Below are positions 1 through 7,414 of a stretch of 17,657 bases of DNA, piece after piece (positions within the stretch are counted from its first letter, which is position 1; every line of letters starts with the position of its first letter). The position numbers were made by a program, and so were the translations under genes. The notes beneath the pieces were generated by a model that did not search any database, was not told the DNA's origin, and saw only the letters and a list, made by a program, of their open reading frames with translations. The DNA comes from JAJZQD01 sp021847735 (GTDB taxonomy: Bacteria > Bacillota > Thermincolia > Thermincolales > UBA2595). The stretch spans positions 1 to 17,657 of the forward strand of contig DAHVYW010000008.1 in NCBI GenBank assembly GCA_027324025.1. The letters run 5' to 3'.

Positions 1-87
1 AACTTCAGTGGGGGACTCTACCCCCACTGAAGCAGAAAAGTGGAAACTCCACCTAATAGAAGGTGGAGTCTTGGAATTGGGATAAAA
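1..87. repeat. Interspersed double-hairpin repeat, copy 1 (cut by window edge)
   Basis: These 87 bases recur identically at 5102-5188. They fold as two perfect stem-loops. The first spans 3-32, with 12-bp arms CTTCAGTGGGGG/CCCCCACTGAAG around loop ACTCTA. The second spans 46-69, with 9-bp arms ACTCCACCT/AGGTGGAGT around loop AATAGA. A shared tail follows, ending ATTGGGATAAAA. Identity stops at base 87. The left end is lost at the window edge, so the extra hairpin that precedes copy 2 cannot be checked here. No transposase is present. A REP-like or IS200/IS605-derived non-autonomous element is my best guess, by inference from the hairpin-rich form. Confidence 0.9.
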
Positions 88-323
88 GCAGCGGTGCTCC
101 ACCTATATAAAATAAGGAACTGGGCTTAATTTTCTCCGCATGGAACTAATTTCCAATCCATTCAGGGTAATTTCGAGAAATTCCGAAATTGTTCGTCTTT
201 GGACAAATCTATAGGAATAAGATATAACCAGGCGGCACTTTTCAGAGACTACCTATCCACAAAACATAAATATTGTGATATATTCATTCTATCGTTATTT
301 GTCTAAAATGAAAGGAATTTATT

Positions 324-1130
324 ATGAATTTGCGAAAATCGCTGGGGATACTACTTGTGGTATTCGTGGCAGGTCTTGCCTTGTCCAGGGTGACAGATGC
401 GCCGGTGTTTTCGGCGGCCTCAAATAAAGAAAAAATTCCGGTGCTTATGTACCATAAAGTCAGCCCGTATTATTATCATGGCGGGCCCGGCCTTCGGATC
501 ACTCCTGACTTTTTTGAGGAGCAGGTGAGATACCTTAAAGAACGGGGATACCATACCGTTTCTCTTGACCAGCTAATAGATTTCTGGGACAAGAAGGCAG
601 CCCTTCCGTCCAAGCCGATAGTATTAACCTTTGATGACGGTTACGAAGATAATTACCGGTTTGTTTTCCCGATTCTTAAAAAGTACAGGTATACCGCTAC
701 CATCTTTCTTGTATATAACGATATAGGCGGATATAATGCCTGGGACTCCAAGAATAATTTAGTCCAGCGGATCAGGCTGCTTTCCTGGGTGGAAATCAGG
801 GCTATGCAGAAATCTGGAATCTCCTTTCAATCCCACACCCTTAATCACCCTGACCTGACTGCCTTAAACCCCATTGATGCCGAGAAAGAGGTCAGAGAGT
901 CAAAAGCCAAACTGGAGAAAGCCCTTGGCAAACCTGTCTGCTTTATAGCATATCCTTACGGTCGAAGAAATCCCGTTGTCGACGATGTCGTTGCTAAAGC
1001 AGGCTATAAAGCGGCCTTGACAACCATTATGGGCAAAAATACCATCGGCACCGACCGATTTATTCTTAGGCGTCTGAGGGTAAACGGCTACCTGAATATG
1101 AATCGCTTCAAAAAAATGGTGGAAGAGTAG
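324..1130 (+). CDS. Polysaccharide deacetylase (NodB/CE4 family), secreted or membrane-anchored
   Basis: This 268-residue protein has a hydrophobic N-terminal segment (about residues 5-22) after a basic MNLRK start, so it is probably a signal peptide or anchor. The NodB domain follows. The catalytic and metal motif TFDDG is at 102-106 (D104, D105). The second motif QSHTLNHPDL is at 169-178, with H171 and H175 as the other metal ligands. AYPYGRRN is at 209-216. CE4 enzymes remove N-acetyl groups from peptidoglycan, chitin-like or exopolysaccharide substrates outside the cell; which substrate is used here cannot be told. An AAAGGAA ribosome site lies about 8 bases before the ATG. It looks monocistronic and ends in a convergent junction filled by a palindromic repeat. 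I saw no convincing sigma-A promoter in 88-323. Confidence 0.9.
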   Translation: MNLRKSLGILLVVFVAGLALSRVTDAPVFSAASNKEKIPVLMYHKVSPYYYHGGPGLRITPDFFEEQVRYLKERGYHTVSLDQLIDFWDKKAALPSKPIVLTFDDGYEDNYRFVFPILKKYRYTATIFLVYNDIGGYNAWDSKNNLVQRIRLLSWVEIRAMQKSGISFQSHTLNHPDLTALNPIDAEKEVRESKAKLEKALGKPVCFIAYPYGRRNPVVDDVVAKAGYKAALTTIMGKNTIGTDRFILRRLRVNGYLNMNRFKKMVEE

Positions 1131-1136
1131 TCTGTT

Positions 1137-1257
1137 TGCTTTTGGGCGATTAGGGGCTAGGAAGATGCAGGTGTATTCCTCCGAGCGGCAACGACGAGCG
1201 TCAGACCGCTCTCCGGAACACACCTGCATCTTCCTTTGCTTTGGAGCAAAAAGCAAA
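1137..1257. repeat. Long palindromic repeat, copy 1 (hairpin core 1160-1234)
   Basis: Perfect 15-base arms at 1160-1174 (GGAAGATGCAGGTGT) and 1220-1234 enclose a second stem, GAGCGG/CCGCTC, separated by a small internal loop and capped by a short loop. Outer arms TTTGCTTTT (1137-1145) and AAAAGCAAA (about 1250-1257) can extend it. The element is closely related to 14742-14904: both share TTCCTCCGAGCGGCAAC and CAGACCGCTCT, and both are followed by AAAAGCTGCCTCTT. It sits between the convergent deacetylase and phosphorylase genes and may help end both transcripts. No ORF is evident. It is a repeat family of unknown origin (REP- or MITE-like). Confidence 0.85.
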
Positions 1258-1284
1258 AAAGCTGCCTCTTCCGGGACAGCCCGG
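1252..1284 (-). terminator. Possible terminator of the pfk-methyltransferase-phosphorylase operon
   Basis: Read on the minus strand, GCTGTCC and GGCAGC can pair with one bulged base and are followed directly by six T. An overlapping perfect hairpin CCGGG-CTGT-CCCGG lies in the same place. A further hairpin, GGTTTGC-CGAG-GCAAACC, lies at 1294-1311, nearer the gene. The stems are short, so the call is weak. Confidence 0.35.
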
Positions 1285-1397
1285 TAAAATGTTGGTTTGC
1301 CTCGGCAAACCTTCCGATTATAATGGTTTACTTCCCAACTAACGGCCTCACCACATACTACTGTCTCCTGGCCAAATCACTTGCTACTGTCTGCTGG

Positions 1398-2237
1398 TCA
1401 CCGGCCACTCTCTTTTAATAATGTAGGTTTCCGTAAATTGCTGCAGTCACAGACGTTTTCTACGGGCAGGCCGGCAATAGTATTGAGCAGTATCCGGCCA
1501 ATGGTAACTGACTCATTATAAAAGATTTCTTTTAACTCTTCGTGTTCCCAGTCTTTAACCACACCCTCCGCATAATTGACCACCATATCAAGACGGGCGT
1601 AGCAGGCCCCTATCTCCCGGGCCAGATAAACCTCCGGGCACAGGCTTTGGCCGACGATGTCACCGCCGGAAAGCCTGAACATACCAACTTCAGCCGGACT
1701 TTCAAAATGACGCCCGTCTGTAACAACATAAACTCCCCTGTCAAAGACTCTGCGGGCACCCACCTGCTTAGCCTCGGAGCATAAACATCGGCGCATTTCA
1801 GGGCAGAGAGCCTCACGCATCACCAAGAGACATGGCTCACCGAGGCTGACATCTTTACGCATAGAGAAATCAATATAGTCATTTGGAACCACCAAGTCCC
1901 TTGGTTTCAGCAGGTGGTTTATGGCTCCAACACCTCCCTCTGCCAAAACCCGCTTCACTCCGGCCTGTTGAAAAACCCAAAAAACCTGGCGGGAAGCATC
2001 CGCCCTGGTAACCCCGCTGCGCCACCCGTGCATTTTGCACGTTAAGACCCGGCGGCCCGCCACAGAGAACAGTTTAAAGGGTGGGCTCTGGCCAAAAGGA
2101 GTATCATAAACCTCTTCGGCATTATGCACAACAACTTTGGGTGCACCAACTGCCTCCGGAAACTCCACGGAAAAGGTGCTTGACCCCCCGATTAAACCAA
2201 ACTCGGATTTTGGAACTTCATTTATCATAAAAGACAT
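1398..2237 (-). CDS. MTAP/PNP-family purine nucleoside phosphorylase, divergent
   Basis: This 279-residue protein matches the trimeric MTAP/PNP fold: a glycine loop GLIGGSS at 14-20, AGVKRVLAEGGVGAIN at 92-107, KPRDLVVPNDYIDF at 111-124, and GGDIVGQSLCPEVYLARE at 191-208. Such enzymes split purine nucleosides with phosphate to give base and pentose-1-phosphate. The usual phosphate-site motif HGRxH is altered to HGWRS (70-74). The base-contact position reads VVNYA (Asn221), where MTAP usually has Asp. Asn is typical of 6-oxopurine enzymes, so an inosine/guanosine or methylthioinosine substrate is likelier than methylthioadenosine; this is inference. GGAGGGGG abuts the first ATG. The next ATG at 2228 is also possible. 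The gene lies 9 bases after the methyltransferase. Confidence 0.82.
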   Translation of the reverse strand: MSFMINEVPKSEFGLIGGSSTFSVEFPEAVGAPKVVVHNAEEVYDTPFGQSPPFKLFSVAGRRVLTCKMHGWRSGVTRADASRQVFWVFQQAGVKRVLAEGGVGAINHLLKPRDLVVPNDYIDFSMRKDVSLGEPCLLVMREALCPEMRRCLCSEAKQVGARRVFDRGVYVVTDGRHFESPAEVGMFRLSGGDIVGQSLCPEVYLAREIGACYARLDMVVNYAEGVVKDWEHEELKEIFYNESVTIGRILLNTIAGLPVENVCDCSNLRKPTLLKESGR

Positions 2238-2246
2238 CCCCCTCCG

Positions 2247-2993
2247 TTATTGACCGGGTTTTCTGGCCACATAGAACAGCCTTCTGCTCTCAGGTCCAGG
2301 GGGTTCAAAGGAGAACCCATGAAACACATCGAGAATTTCAAAACCCACATCCTGCAGAAATGCCATTGCCACCGAATTACTATAGGCCTTTTCCTTATGG
2401 ACTTCCACAAACTTGTCGTACAGGTCACCTTTACGCAGGAATCCGGTCAGGGTGATTTCCCAAACGTCACTTTCTTTGTGGTAGGAGGTTTCCCAGATTA
2501 ATGATAGGTCATTATCATCGATAAATGTCGTGTCTCCCCCTGCACCGGACAGCTTTTCCACTGCATTCAGGTCAAAAACAAACAGCCCCTGCGGGCGAAG
2601 CGAGTCATATACCCTTCGAAAGACTCGCCGTAAATCATCGGGTTCTATAATATAGTTTAGCCCGTCATGGTAACAGGTTACAAAGTCTACTAGACGCGGC
2701 AGGGATAAATGCCTCATATCCTGCTCCAGGAAATGAGGCTTCAAACCTTGAACCTTAGCTTTGTCGGAGGCTTTTGCCAACATCGCGGGAGCTATGTCTA
2801 TCCCATATACCTCATAACCCCTGACGGCTAACGGCAGAGTGGTATTTCCGGTCCCACATGCCAAATCCGCTATATATCTGATGCCGGTCGAATATCGCGC
2901 CAAAATTTCTTCGATATAATCCGCCCACTCTTCGTAATCGATCCCCGCTACCAGGTAATCATATATTTCCGCCAGTTTGTTATACTGTGACAT
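2247..2993 (-). CDS. Class I SAM-dependent methyltransferase
   Basis: This 248-residue protein has a Rossmann-type methyltransferase core. Motif I, IADLACGTGN, is at 41-50. The ribose-binding acidic strand YGIDIAPAML is at 63-72, and LVDFVTCYHDGLNYI at 101-115 covers the motif IV region. It is a small soluble enzyme; the substrate cannot be inferred from sequence. GGAAGGA lies 7-8 bases before the ATG. It sits 26 bases after pfk and 9 bases before the phosphorylase, so the three are probably co-transcribed. Methylation releases S-adenosylhomocysteine and the next gene handles purine nucleosides, but a metabolic link is only speculation. Confidence 0.88.
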   Translation of the reverse strand: MSQYNKLAEIYDYLVAGIDYEEWADYIEEILARYSTGIRYIADLACGTGNTTLPLAVRGYEVYGIDIAPAMLAKASDKAKVQGLKPHFLEQDMRHLSLPRLVDFVTCYHDGLNYIIEPDDLRRVFRRVYDSLRPQGLFVFDLNAVEKLSGAGGDTTFIDDNDLSLIWETSYHKESDVWEITLTGFLRKGDLYDKFVEVHKEKAYSNSVAMAFLQDVGFEILDVFHGFSFEPPGPESRRLFYVARKPGQ

Positions 2994-3019
2994 AAAGTTT
3001 TCCTTCCATTATTATTCAT

Positions 3020-4120
3020 CTATTCATCCCCGAATCCTATTCCCACAGACTTAGCTGCAAAAACAATGTCCCCGTTTACCGGGACTTTGCGCAATTCAGT
3101 GACAGCGTCAACTATCGGCACTGATTCTATTGCCGTCCCATGGAGGCAAACCATTTCCCCAAATTTTCCTTCCATAAGAATGTGTACTGCATGGGCTCCG
3201 TACCTGGTTCCAAGGAGCCGGTCAAAGGGGGTGGGACCGCCGCCCCGCTGTAGATGCCCCAGCACAGTTACCCTGGTTTCCATACCTGTACACTGCTCAA
3301 TTTCATTGCCGATTACATTACCGATACCGCCCAAGCGGATTGGGTCGGCGCTGTCTTCAATCACCTTTTGGATTACCATCTCACCGCCGTCCTTCTTGGC
3401 CCCCTCGGCAACCACAACGATACTGAACTTTTTGCCCTGAACCTTTCTACCGACAATTTTGCGACATACATTCTCCATTTTAAACGGTATCTCGGGAATT
3501 AAAATGACATCTGCCCCACCGGCAACTCCCGAGTGCAGAGCAATCCACCCGGCATACCGCCCCATGACCTCCAGCACCATAACTCTATGGTGGGATTCAG
3601 CCGTAGTATGAAGCTTATCCAGTGCCTCAGTAGCTGTAACGAGAGCAGTGTCGAAACCAAAGGTTACGTCTGTGGCAGATAAGTCGTTATCTATAGTCTT
3701 AGGAACTCCGACAACCGGTAAACCTTTTTGCCAAAACTCCCTGGCAATGCTGAGGCTGCCGTCGCCGCCGATGACGACCAGGGCGTCAATCTTCATCTCG
3801 GTCAGGTTACTCATGATATGTTCGGACATATCCACATATATCCGTTCTCCGTCCTGGGTCATCGGGTATCTGAATGGATTATCCCTGTTGGTCGTGCCGA
3901 GAATAGTCCCTCCTCTGGGAAGAATCCCTGAGACTGAAGCCAGGTCGAGCCTTTTGGCCATGTTTTTGATTAGGCCTCCAAACCCGTCCAAAAAACCAAT
4001 AACTTCTAAGTTATACCTGTTTACGGCTGTCTTAACAACCGCCCTGATTACTGCATTTAAGCCCGGGCAATCTCCGCCCCCGGTTAAAACTCCAATTCTC
4101 TTTATCTGCCTATTAGCCAA
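3020..4120 (-). CDS. pfkA: 6-phosphofructokinase (PfkA superfamily, group III-like)
   Basis: The TTG at 4120 is chosen because AAAGGAGGG lies 7 bases before it and the protein then begins directly with the family start IKRIGVLTGGGDCPGLNAVI. The product is 366 residues, longer than the usual short bacterial enzyme of about 320. It phosphorylates fructose 6-phosphate in glycolysis. The nucleotide-site motif is GGDGS (118-122), the ATP-type glycine rather than the GGDD of PPi enzymes. The catalytic loop is PKTIDND (140-146), whose lysine is typical of PPi-dependent and mixed group III enzymes. MGRYAGWIAL is at 186-195. ATP use is likely but phosphoryl donor choice needs assay. It is the first gene of a three-gene minus-strand cluster. 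Upstream codons stay open in frame for 69 more residues but have no ribosome site. Confidence 0.93.
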   Translation of the reverse strand: MANRQIKRIGVLTGGGDCPGLNAVIRAVVKTAVNRYNLEVIGFLDGFGGLIKNMAKRLDLASVSGILPRGGTILGTTNRDNPFRYPMTQDGERIYVDMSEHIMSNLTEMKIDALVVIGGDGSLSIAREFWQKGLPVVGVPKTIDNDLSATDVTFGFDTALVTATEALDKLHTTAESHHRVMVLEVMGRYAGWIALHSGVAGGADVILIPEIPFKMENVCRKIVGRKVQGKKFSIVVVAEGAKKDGGEMVIQKVIEDSADPIRLGGIGNVIGNEIEQCTGMETRVTVLGHLQRGGGPTPFDRLLGTRYGAHAVHILMEGKFGEMVCLHGTAIESVPIVDAVTELRKVPVNGDIVFAAKSVGIGFGDE

Positions 4121-4320
4121 AATAACGCCCTCCTTTATTAATGAACCACAGTCTCTCGGAAACTCGAGATTCTTAATGTACAAGGCTTTGCGCCTTGGAC
4201 TTTTTCGTTTTTCCCTCCACTTTTGGCCTGTCAATCCCCAAATCCTCTCGGAAATGAACCCTGTTTTTCTTGATGTTTCGACATTGGTTGATTTTTTTCC
4301 TTCAATAAGATTTTCCATTG

Positions 4321-4350
4321 TTAACATAAATCGTTAATAGAAACTATAAT
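4321..4350 (+). promoter_or_regulatory. Sigma-A-type promoter for the CBS-ACT gene
   Basis: TTAACA (4321-4326) and a perfect TATAAT (4345-4350) are 18 bases apart. Transcription would begin near 4357, leaving a leader of about 70 bases to the ATG at 4427. Confidence 0.65.
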
Positions 4351-4426
4351 AAGATACAAGGAATTGAAATGTTTCGTGTCGAATAAAGCAAAAATCCATA
4401 ATTTTCAACAGCAAGAAGGTGTAATA

Positions 4427-5074
4427 ATGCTTGTAAAACACTTGATGTCGTGGCCGGTAATCACAGTATATGATAACTCCACTGTCGGCGAAGCCATGGA
4501 TATCCTGAGAAGGAAAAATGTCCGGCATTTGCCGGTAGTTGATCTTAACCAGGCCATGGTCGGAGTTGTATCTGAAACCGATCTGGTAAAAGTTTTTCCA
4601 AACGGTAGAGAATTATCTACCTTTGAGTCAAATTTGCTGGCCAGGACCCCGGTACTAAAAGTGATGAAGGCCAAACCAATCTTTATCTCGCCCGATGAAA
4701 TAATTGAGGTAGCCGCATTGGTTATGCGCACCAATAGAATTAGCTGCCTTCCGGTTCTCGACGAAAAACAAAAGCTTGTCGGCTTACTCTCCAAAAATGA
4801 TATAATTGACGCTTTTATTACATCCCTCGGCTTAGGTGAAAGCGGCACCAGAATCACCATTATGTATAAAAAGAAATGGGGTTTTCTCTCCGAACTGATT
4901 TCTTTTGCGGACCAACGTAATGTCTGTATCGACAATATAGTCACTTTTGGCCAGGAACTTGTAATCAAAATTAAAGGGAAAGGTGCGGACTTTGTTAACG
5001 ATCTGCAAAAAGCAGGTTATAACGTGACCGATGTCTCGTACATTGAGCCTGAACAAAAAGCAAAAGCAGAGTGA
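4427..5074 (+). CDS. CBS-CBS-ACT domain protein (AcuB-like)
   Basis: I start this gene at 4427 because AGAAGGTG lies five bases upstream. An in-frame ATG at 4364 would fall almost on the predicted transcription start. The 215-residue protein begins MLVKHLMSWPVITV, typical of a first CBS domain (about 1-57, with RHLPVVD and VGVVSETDLV). A second CBS domain follows at about 75-130 (ISCLPVLDEKQKLVGLLSKNDI). A C-terminal ACT-like domain lies at about 137-208. CBS pairs bind adenosine nucleotides and ACT domains bind amino acids, so this is a soluble sensor; its ligand and partner are unknown. It is divergent from pfk and followed immediately by the double-hairpin repeat. Confidence 0.88.
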   Translation: MLVKHLMSWPVITVYDNSTVGEAMDILRRKNVRHLPVVDLNQAMVGVVSETDLVKVFPNGRELSTFESNLLARTPVLKVMKAKPIFISPDEIIEVAALVMRTNRISCLPVLDEKQKLVGLLSKNDIIDAFITSLGLGESGTRITIMYKKKWGFLSELISFADQRNVCIDNIVTFGQELVIKIKGKGADFVNDLQKAGYNVTDVSYIEPEQKAKAE

Positions 5075-5078
5075 ACTC

Positions 5079-5188
5079 GTTCAGCTAAAGCTGAACATCG
5101 AAACTTCAGTGGGGGACTCTACCCCCACTGAAGCAGAAAAGTGGAAACTCCACCTAATAGAAGGTGGAGTCTTGGAATTGGGATAAAA
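5079..5188. repeat. Interspersed double-hairpin repeat, copy 2 (plus a leading hairpin)
   Basis: Bases 5102-5188 equal 1-87 exactly. Stem-loop 1 is 5104-5133 and stem-loop 2 is 5147-5170. A third hairpin with arms GTTCAGCT/AGCTGAAC (5079-5096) lies just before and may belong to the full element. The loops ACTCTA and AATAGA contain TCTA and TAGA, which are reverse complements, so a four-pair kissing contact is possible. The repeat starts five bases after the CBS-ACT stop codon and runs into the terminator of the gene on the other strand. Confidence 0.9.
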
Positions 5189-5245
5189 AATACCCTCTAA
5201 GTATATATTCCACGTCTTTTTATGGCGTGTCTACTTAGAGGGTAT
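5185..5245 (-). terminator. Intrinsic terminator of the KamA-like gene
   Basis: Perfect 14-base arms ATACCCTCTAAGTA (5190-5203) and its complement (5232-5245) flank a loop that itself holds CACG/CGTG. On the minus strand the stem is followed by T residues (5189-5185). It lies 30 bases past the stop codon. Confidence 0.85.
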
Positions 5246-5274
5246 CAGTTCGCCTTAGGGGGTTTTTTATTTTA

Positions 5275-7131
5275 TCAAAAATAGTACCATATGCTCTTAT
5301 AATCTTCGGGGTCTTCGTCCCTTCTAGCCATTTCCAATAGAAAATCCATTATTGGCACGTCTTCGTGGAGGTATGGCCCGGTATCAAAAATGTTCTGGTC
5401 CCATGGATAGAACTCGTAAATCCTAGCACCGTTGGGCATTATCATGATTACCTCATGATCTTGCCCTGCCCTCAAATAGTTTTTACCTAACCGTGGAATA
5501 TTGAAGACCGCTTCATCAGTCCGGTCGAGTCCAGGCGTTAGCCTGGACTCTTCAGCCTGTTCCTGGACAAGCCTGGCGATAGGCGCCCGGTACGCCCGGG
5601 TTTCTTCCTTGCCCTTGGCGTTGAACGTATAGTACGGGTCTACACCTATCCGGCGTAAAGCTATCCTCAGGCTGGCCATCTCAAACCGGCGGGCATTTTC
5701 TACCGTAAATACTGTTTGGTTATATACTGTAACCCTTCTGGCCCTTAGCCTCTGAACAGCCTCCATGCTTTCCGGCGTCACCTCATAAGGGTGTTCAAAA
5801 TGCGTCATCAAAACGACTTCCCGTTTACCCGGTTTTACAAAGCTCCCCAGGATATCCGCATATTCGTCGGTAATCCTCATGGGTAAAACAACGGGTACGC
5901 GGGTGCCGATGCGGATACGCCTAATGTGATTCATCTTCGCCAACCGGCCCAGGATTTTTTTGGTAAGAGCGTTGCTGATTATACCTGGATCACCGCCGGT
6001 TATTAAAATCTCCTCCAGGGCCGTATTTTTCTCAAACCAGTCGAGAGCCTTGTTAATGGTGCTTTGGTGCGCTTTTGCCTCTTCTGCCATTACATCTTGA
6101 ATCTCCCAGTTTCTCTGGCAGTATACACATATTTGAGCGCAGGTGTTATGCGGCTTGAAAATCGCTATCAGCGGGTAACGACGGGTTACCAATTCTACGG
6201 GTGAAGTATCTTTTTCACCCATAAAATCAAGGTCAAGCCCCTGTTCCCTGCTCTTCAAAATGTTATCTACATAGTCTAACGGAGGAATAACCTGAGCTCT
6301 GACCGCCCGGTCCCATCTTCCAGCGGAGTTAAAATCCATAAGGGTCAGGTAATATGGTGTGACTCCAAAAGGAAGCCTGTTAAGAGTAACCTTTTCTACG
6401 GCTTTCAATTCGCTGGGACTAAGGTCGACTACCTGGGATAGTGTCCGGGCATCCCTTATAATATGCCGGCACTGCCAGGACCAGCTATTCCATTGTTTAT
6501 CAGTTGCCCCAAAAAAGGCCATAATCCTTTTACGGTTTGATAACCTTTGGAGTATAACCTCCTCATCCAAACCACACCTGTAATTAACAAGTCTTTTTTT
6601 AATGCCGCTTGTGGCCGAATTCAGGATGTCAGAACGACTGCGGGCAGCCGCCCGCGGGTCGGAATGGTTGAAATGCTCCATTGAAACTATTTGCCCTTCT
6701 AGCCCCGTGTTGCCTTTCATACCCAGAAAAAGGTGGCGCAGCTCCTCGATAAAGCCCAGCGAGACATCGCGTTTCTGATGATGGGCCATTTTCATGAAAT
6801 CACTAAGGATACTGTACCCAGTGAGGTCTTCGCTTCTCTTTGAGAATACGTTCTTCAAAACCTGAATGCACTTGCGGGCAATATTACGTTCCAACATATT
6901 TGAGTAAAAATGGTTGTATAAGGTTTTTCGTTCATAGTCGGCCAGGTAATTGTAAATCCATTTGCGGATTGCCTCTAAATCCGCGTGTTGCTGAACTAAC
7001 TGATGTAATACTGGATTCTCCGCCCAAAACAGGTTCAATTGCTGCTCGAAGGCTGCTTCCTTATACCTGTAGTTATCCAACAGGCGATAGTTTAGACGTT
7101 TACCTTCTTTTAACAAGTTGTTAATTTCCAT
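5275..7131 (-). CDS. KamA-family radical SAM aminomutase (lysine/glutamate 2,3-aminomutase-like)
   Basis: This 618-residue protein carries the radical SAM cluster motif CxxxCxxC at C331, C335 and C338 and the SAM-binding TGGDP at 378-382. Its C-terminal YRAPIA and LGK (K550) align with the HFRxPV and PLP-lysine regions of lysine 2,3-aminomutase. Family members move the alpha-amino group of an amino acid to the beta carbon using PLP, SAM and an Fe4S4 cluster. Aligned without gaps from R515, the lysine-binding Asp293 of the clostridial enzyme corresponds to K506. Asp330 may correspond to N544. Glutamate 2,3-aminomutase also has Lys and Asn there (recalled, not searched). About 300 N-terminal residues exceed the usual family length of roughly 400-450 and are unassigned. 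Start: GGAAGGGAG lies six bases before the ATG. It is monocistronic, behind a c-di-AMP riboswitch. The exact substrate is unsure. Confidence 0.85.
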   Translation of the reverse strand: MEINNLLKEGKRLNYRLLDNYRYKEAAFEQQLNLFWAENPVLHQLVQQHADLEAIRKWIYNYLADYERKTLYNHFYSNMLERNIARKCIQVLKNVFSKRSEDLTGYSILSDFMKMAHHQKRDVSLGFIEELRHLFLGMKGNTGLEGQIVSMEHFNHSDPRAAARSRSDILNSATSGIKKRLVNYRCGLDEEVILQRLSNRKRIMAFFGATDKQWNSWSWQCRHIIRDARTLSQVVDLSPSELKAVEKVTLNRLPFGVTPYYLTLMDFNSAGRWDRAVRAQVIPPLDYVDNILKSREQGLDLDFMGEKDTSPVELVTRRYPLIAIFKPHNTCAQICVYCQRNWEIQDVMAEEAKAHQSTINKALDWFEKNTALEEILITGGDPGIISNALTKKILGRLAKMNHIRRIRIGTRVPVVLPMRITDEYADILGSFVKPGKREVVLMTHFEHPYEVTPESMEAVQRLRARRVTVYNQTVFTVENARRFEMASLRIALRRIGVDPYYTFNAKGKEETRAYRAPIARLVQEQAEESRLTPGLDRTDEAVFNIPRLGKNYLRAGQDHEVIMIMPNGARIYEFYPWDQNIFDTGPYLHEDVPIMDFLLEMARRDEDPEDYKSIWYYF

Positions 7132-7174
7132 TGTTGACTCCCTTCCTGTTTTTTTGCGGTGCCCCGAAAAGGGT

Positions 7175-7387
7175 AAAAAAAAGCCCAGGGAAAGGATGCC
7201 TGAGAGTTAATGCCGGAAAATAGCTGCATCTGCTAAAAACCAGATACCTGCATTAATAGCAAACTCTCTTCCTCACGCTTACGTGGTTAGCTGACGGATT
7301 CGGAAGGAAAGAGTCCCCCTACCCACACATGTGGGATTCACCCCGGTTTTTGGTTCCCCCGTTTCTTGGACACCAAGAATTAAGCGT
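7175..7387 (-). promoter_or_regulatory. ydaO/yuaA-type c-di-AMP riboswitch with terminator platform
   Basis: On the minus strand the leader shows the conserved blocks of the ydaO-yuaA class in order: ACGCTTAAT, CGGGGGAACC, CGGGGTGAATCC, GTAGGGGGACTC, CCGAATCCGTCAGCTAAC, then CGTAAGCGTGAGGAAGAG ending near 7264. The expression platform follows. GAGAGTT (about 7269-7263) can pair with AACTCTC (about 7208-7202). Alternatively CTCAGG (7204-7199) pairs with CCTGGG (7189-7184), followed by C and eight T (7182-7175), forming a terminator. In this class c-di-AMP binding normally favours termination, so high c-di-AMP should turn the KamA-like gene off. The aptamer boundaries are approximate. Confidence 0.93.
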
Positions 7388-7414
7388 ATTTCCGAATATT
7401 ATTTTGTAAATATA

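Noticed and set aside
4121..4327. 69-codon in-frame extension of phosphofructokinase
   Set aside because: No ribosome site lies before its ATG codons, the peptide is not like the family, and a strong AAAGGAGGG with correct spacing precedes the TTG at 4120.
3648..4337. 229-codon plus-strand open frame
   Set aside because: It is antisense to the phosphofructokinase gene and has no family motif or ribosome site.
4364..4426. Upstream start for the CBS-ACT protein
   Set aside because: It would sit within about seven bases of the predicted transcription start, and the peptide before MLVKHLMSWPV is not CBS-like.
1..5188. CRISPR array from the repeated 87-mer
   Set aside because: Only two copies 5.1 kb apart, with genes between them and no regular spacers or cas genes.
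7201..7387. Lysine riboswitch or T-box ahead of the KamA-like gene
   Set aside because: The conserved blocks (GGGGTGAATCC, CCGAATCCGTCAGCTAAC, CGTAAGCG) fit the ydaO-yuaA class instead, and no T-box TGGNACC sequence is present.
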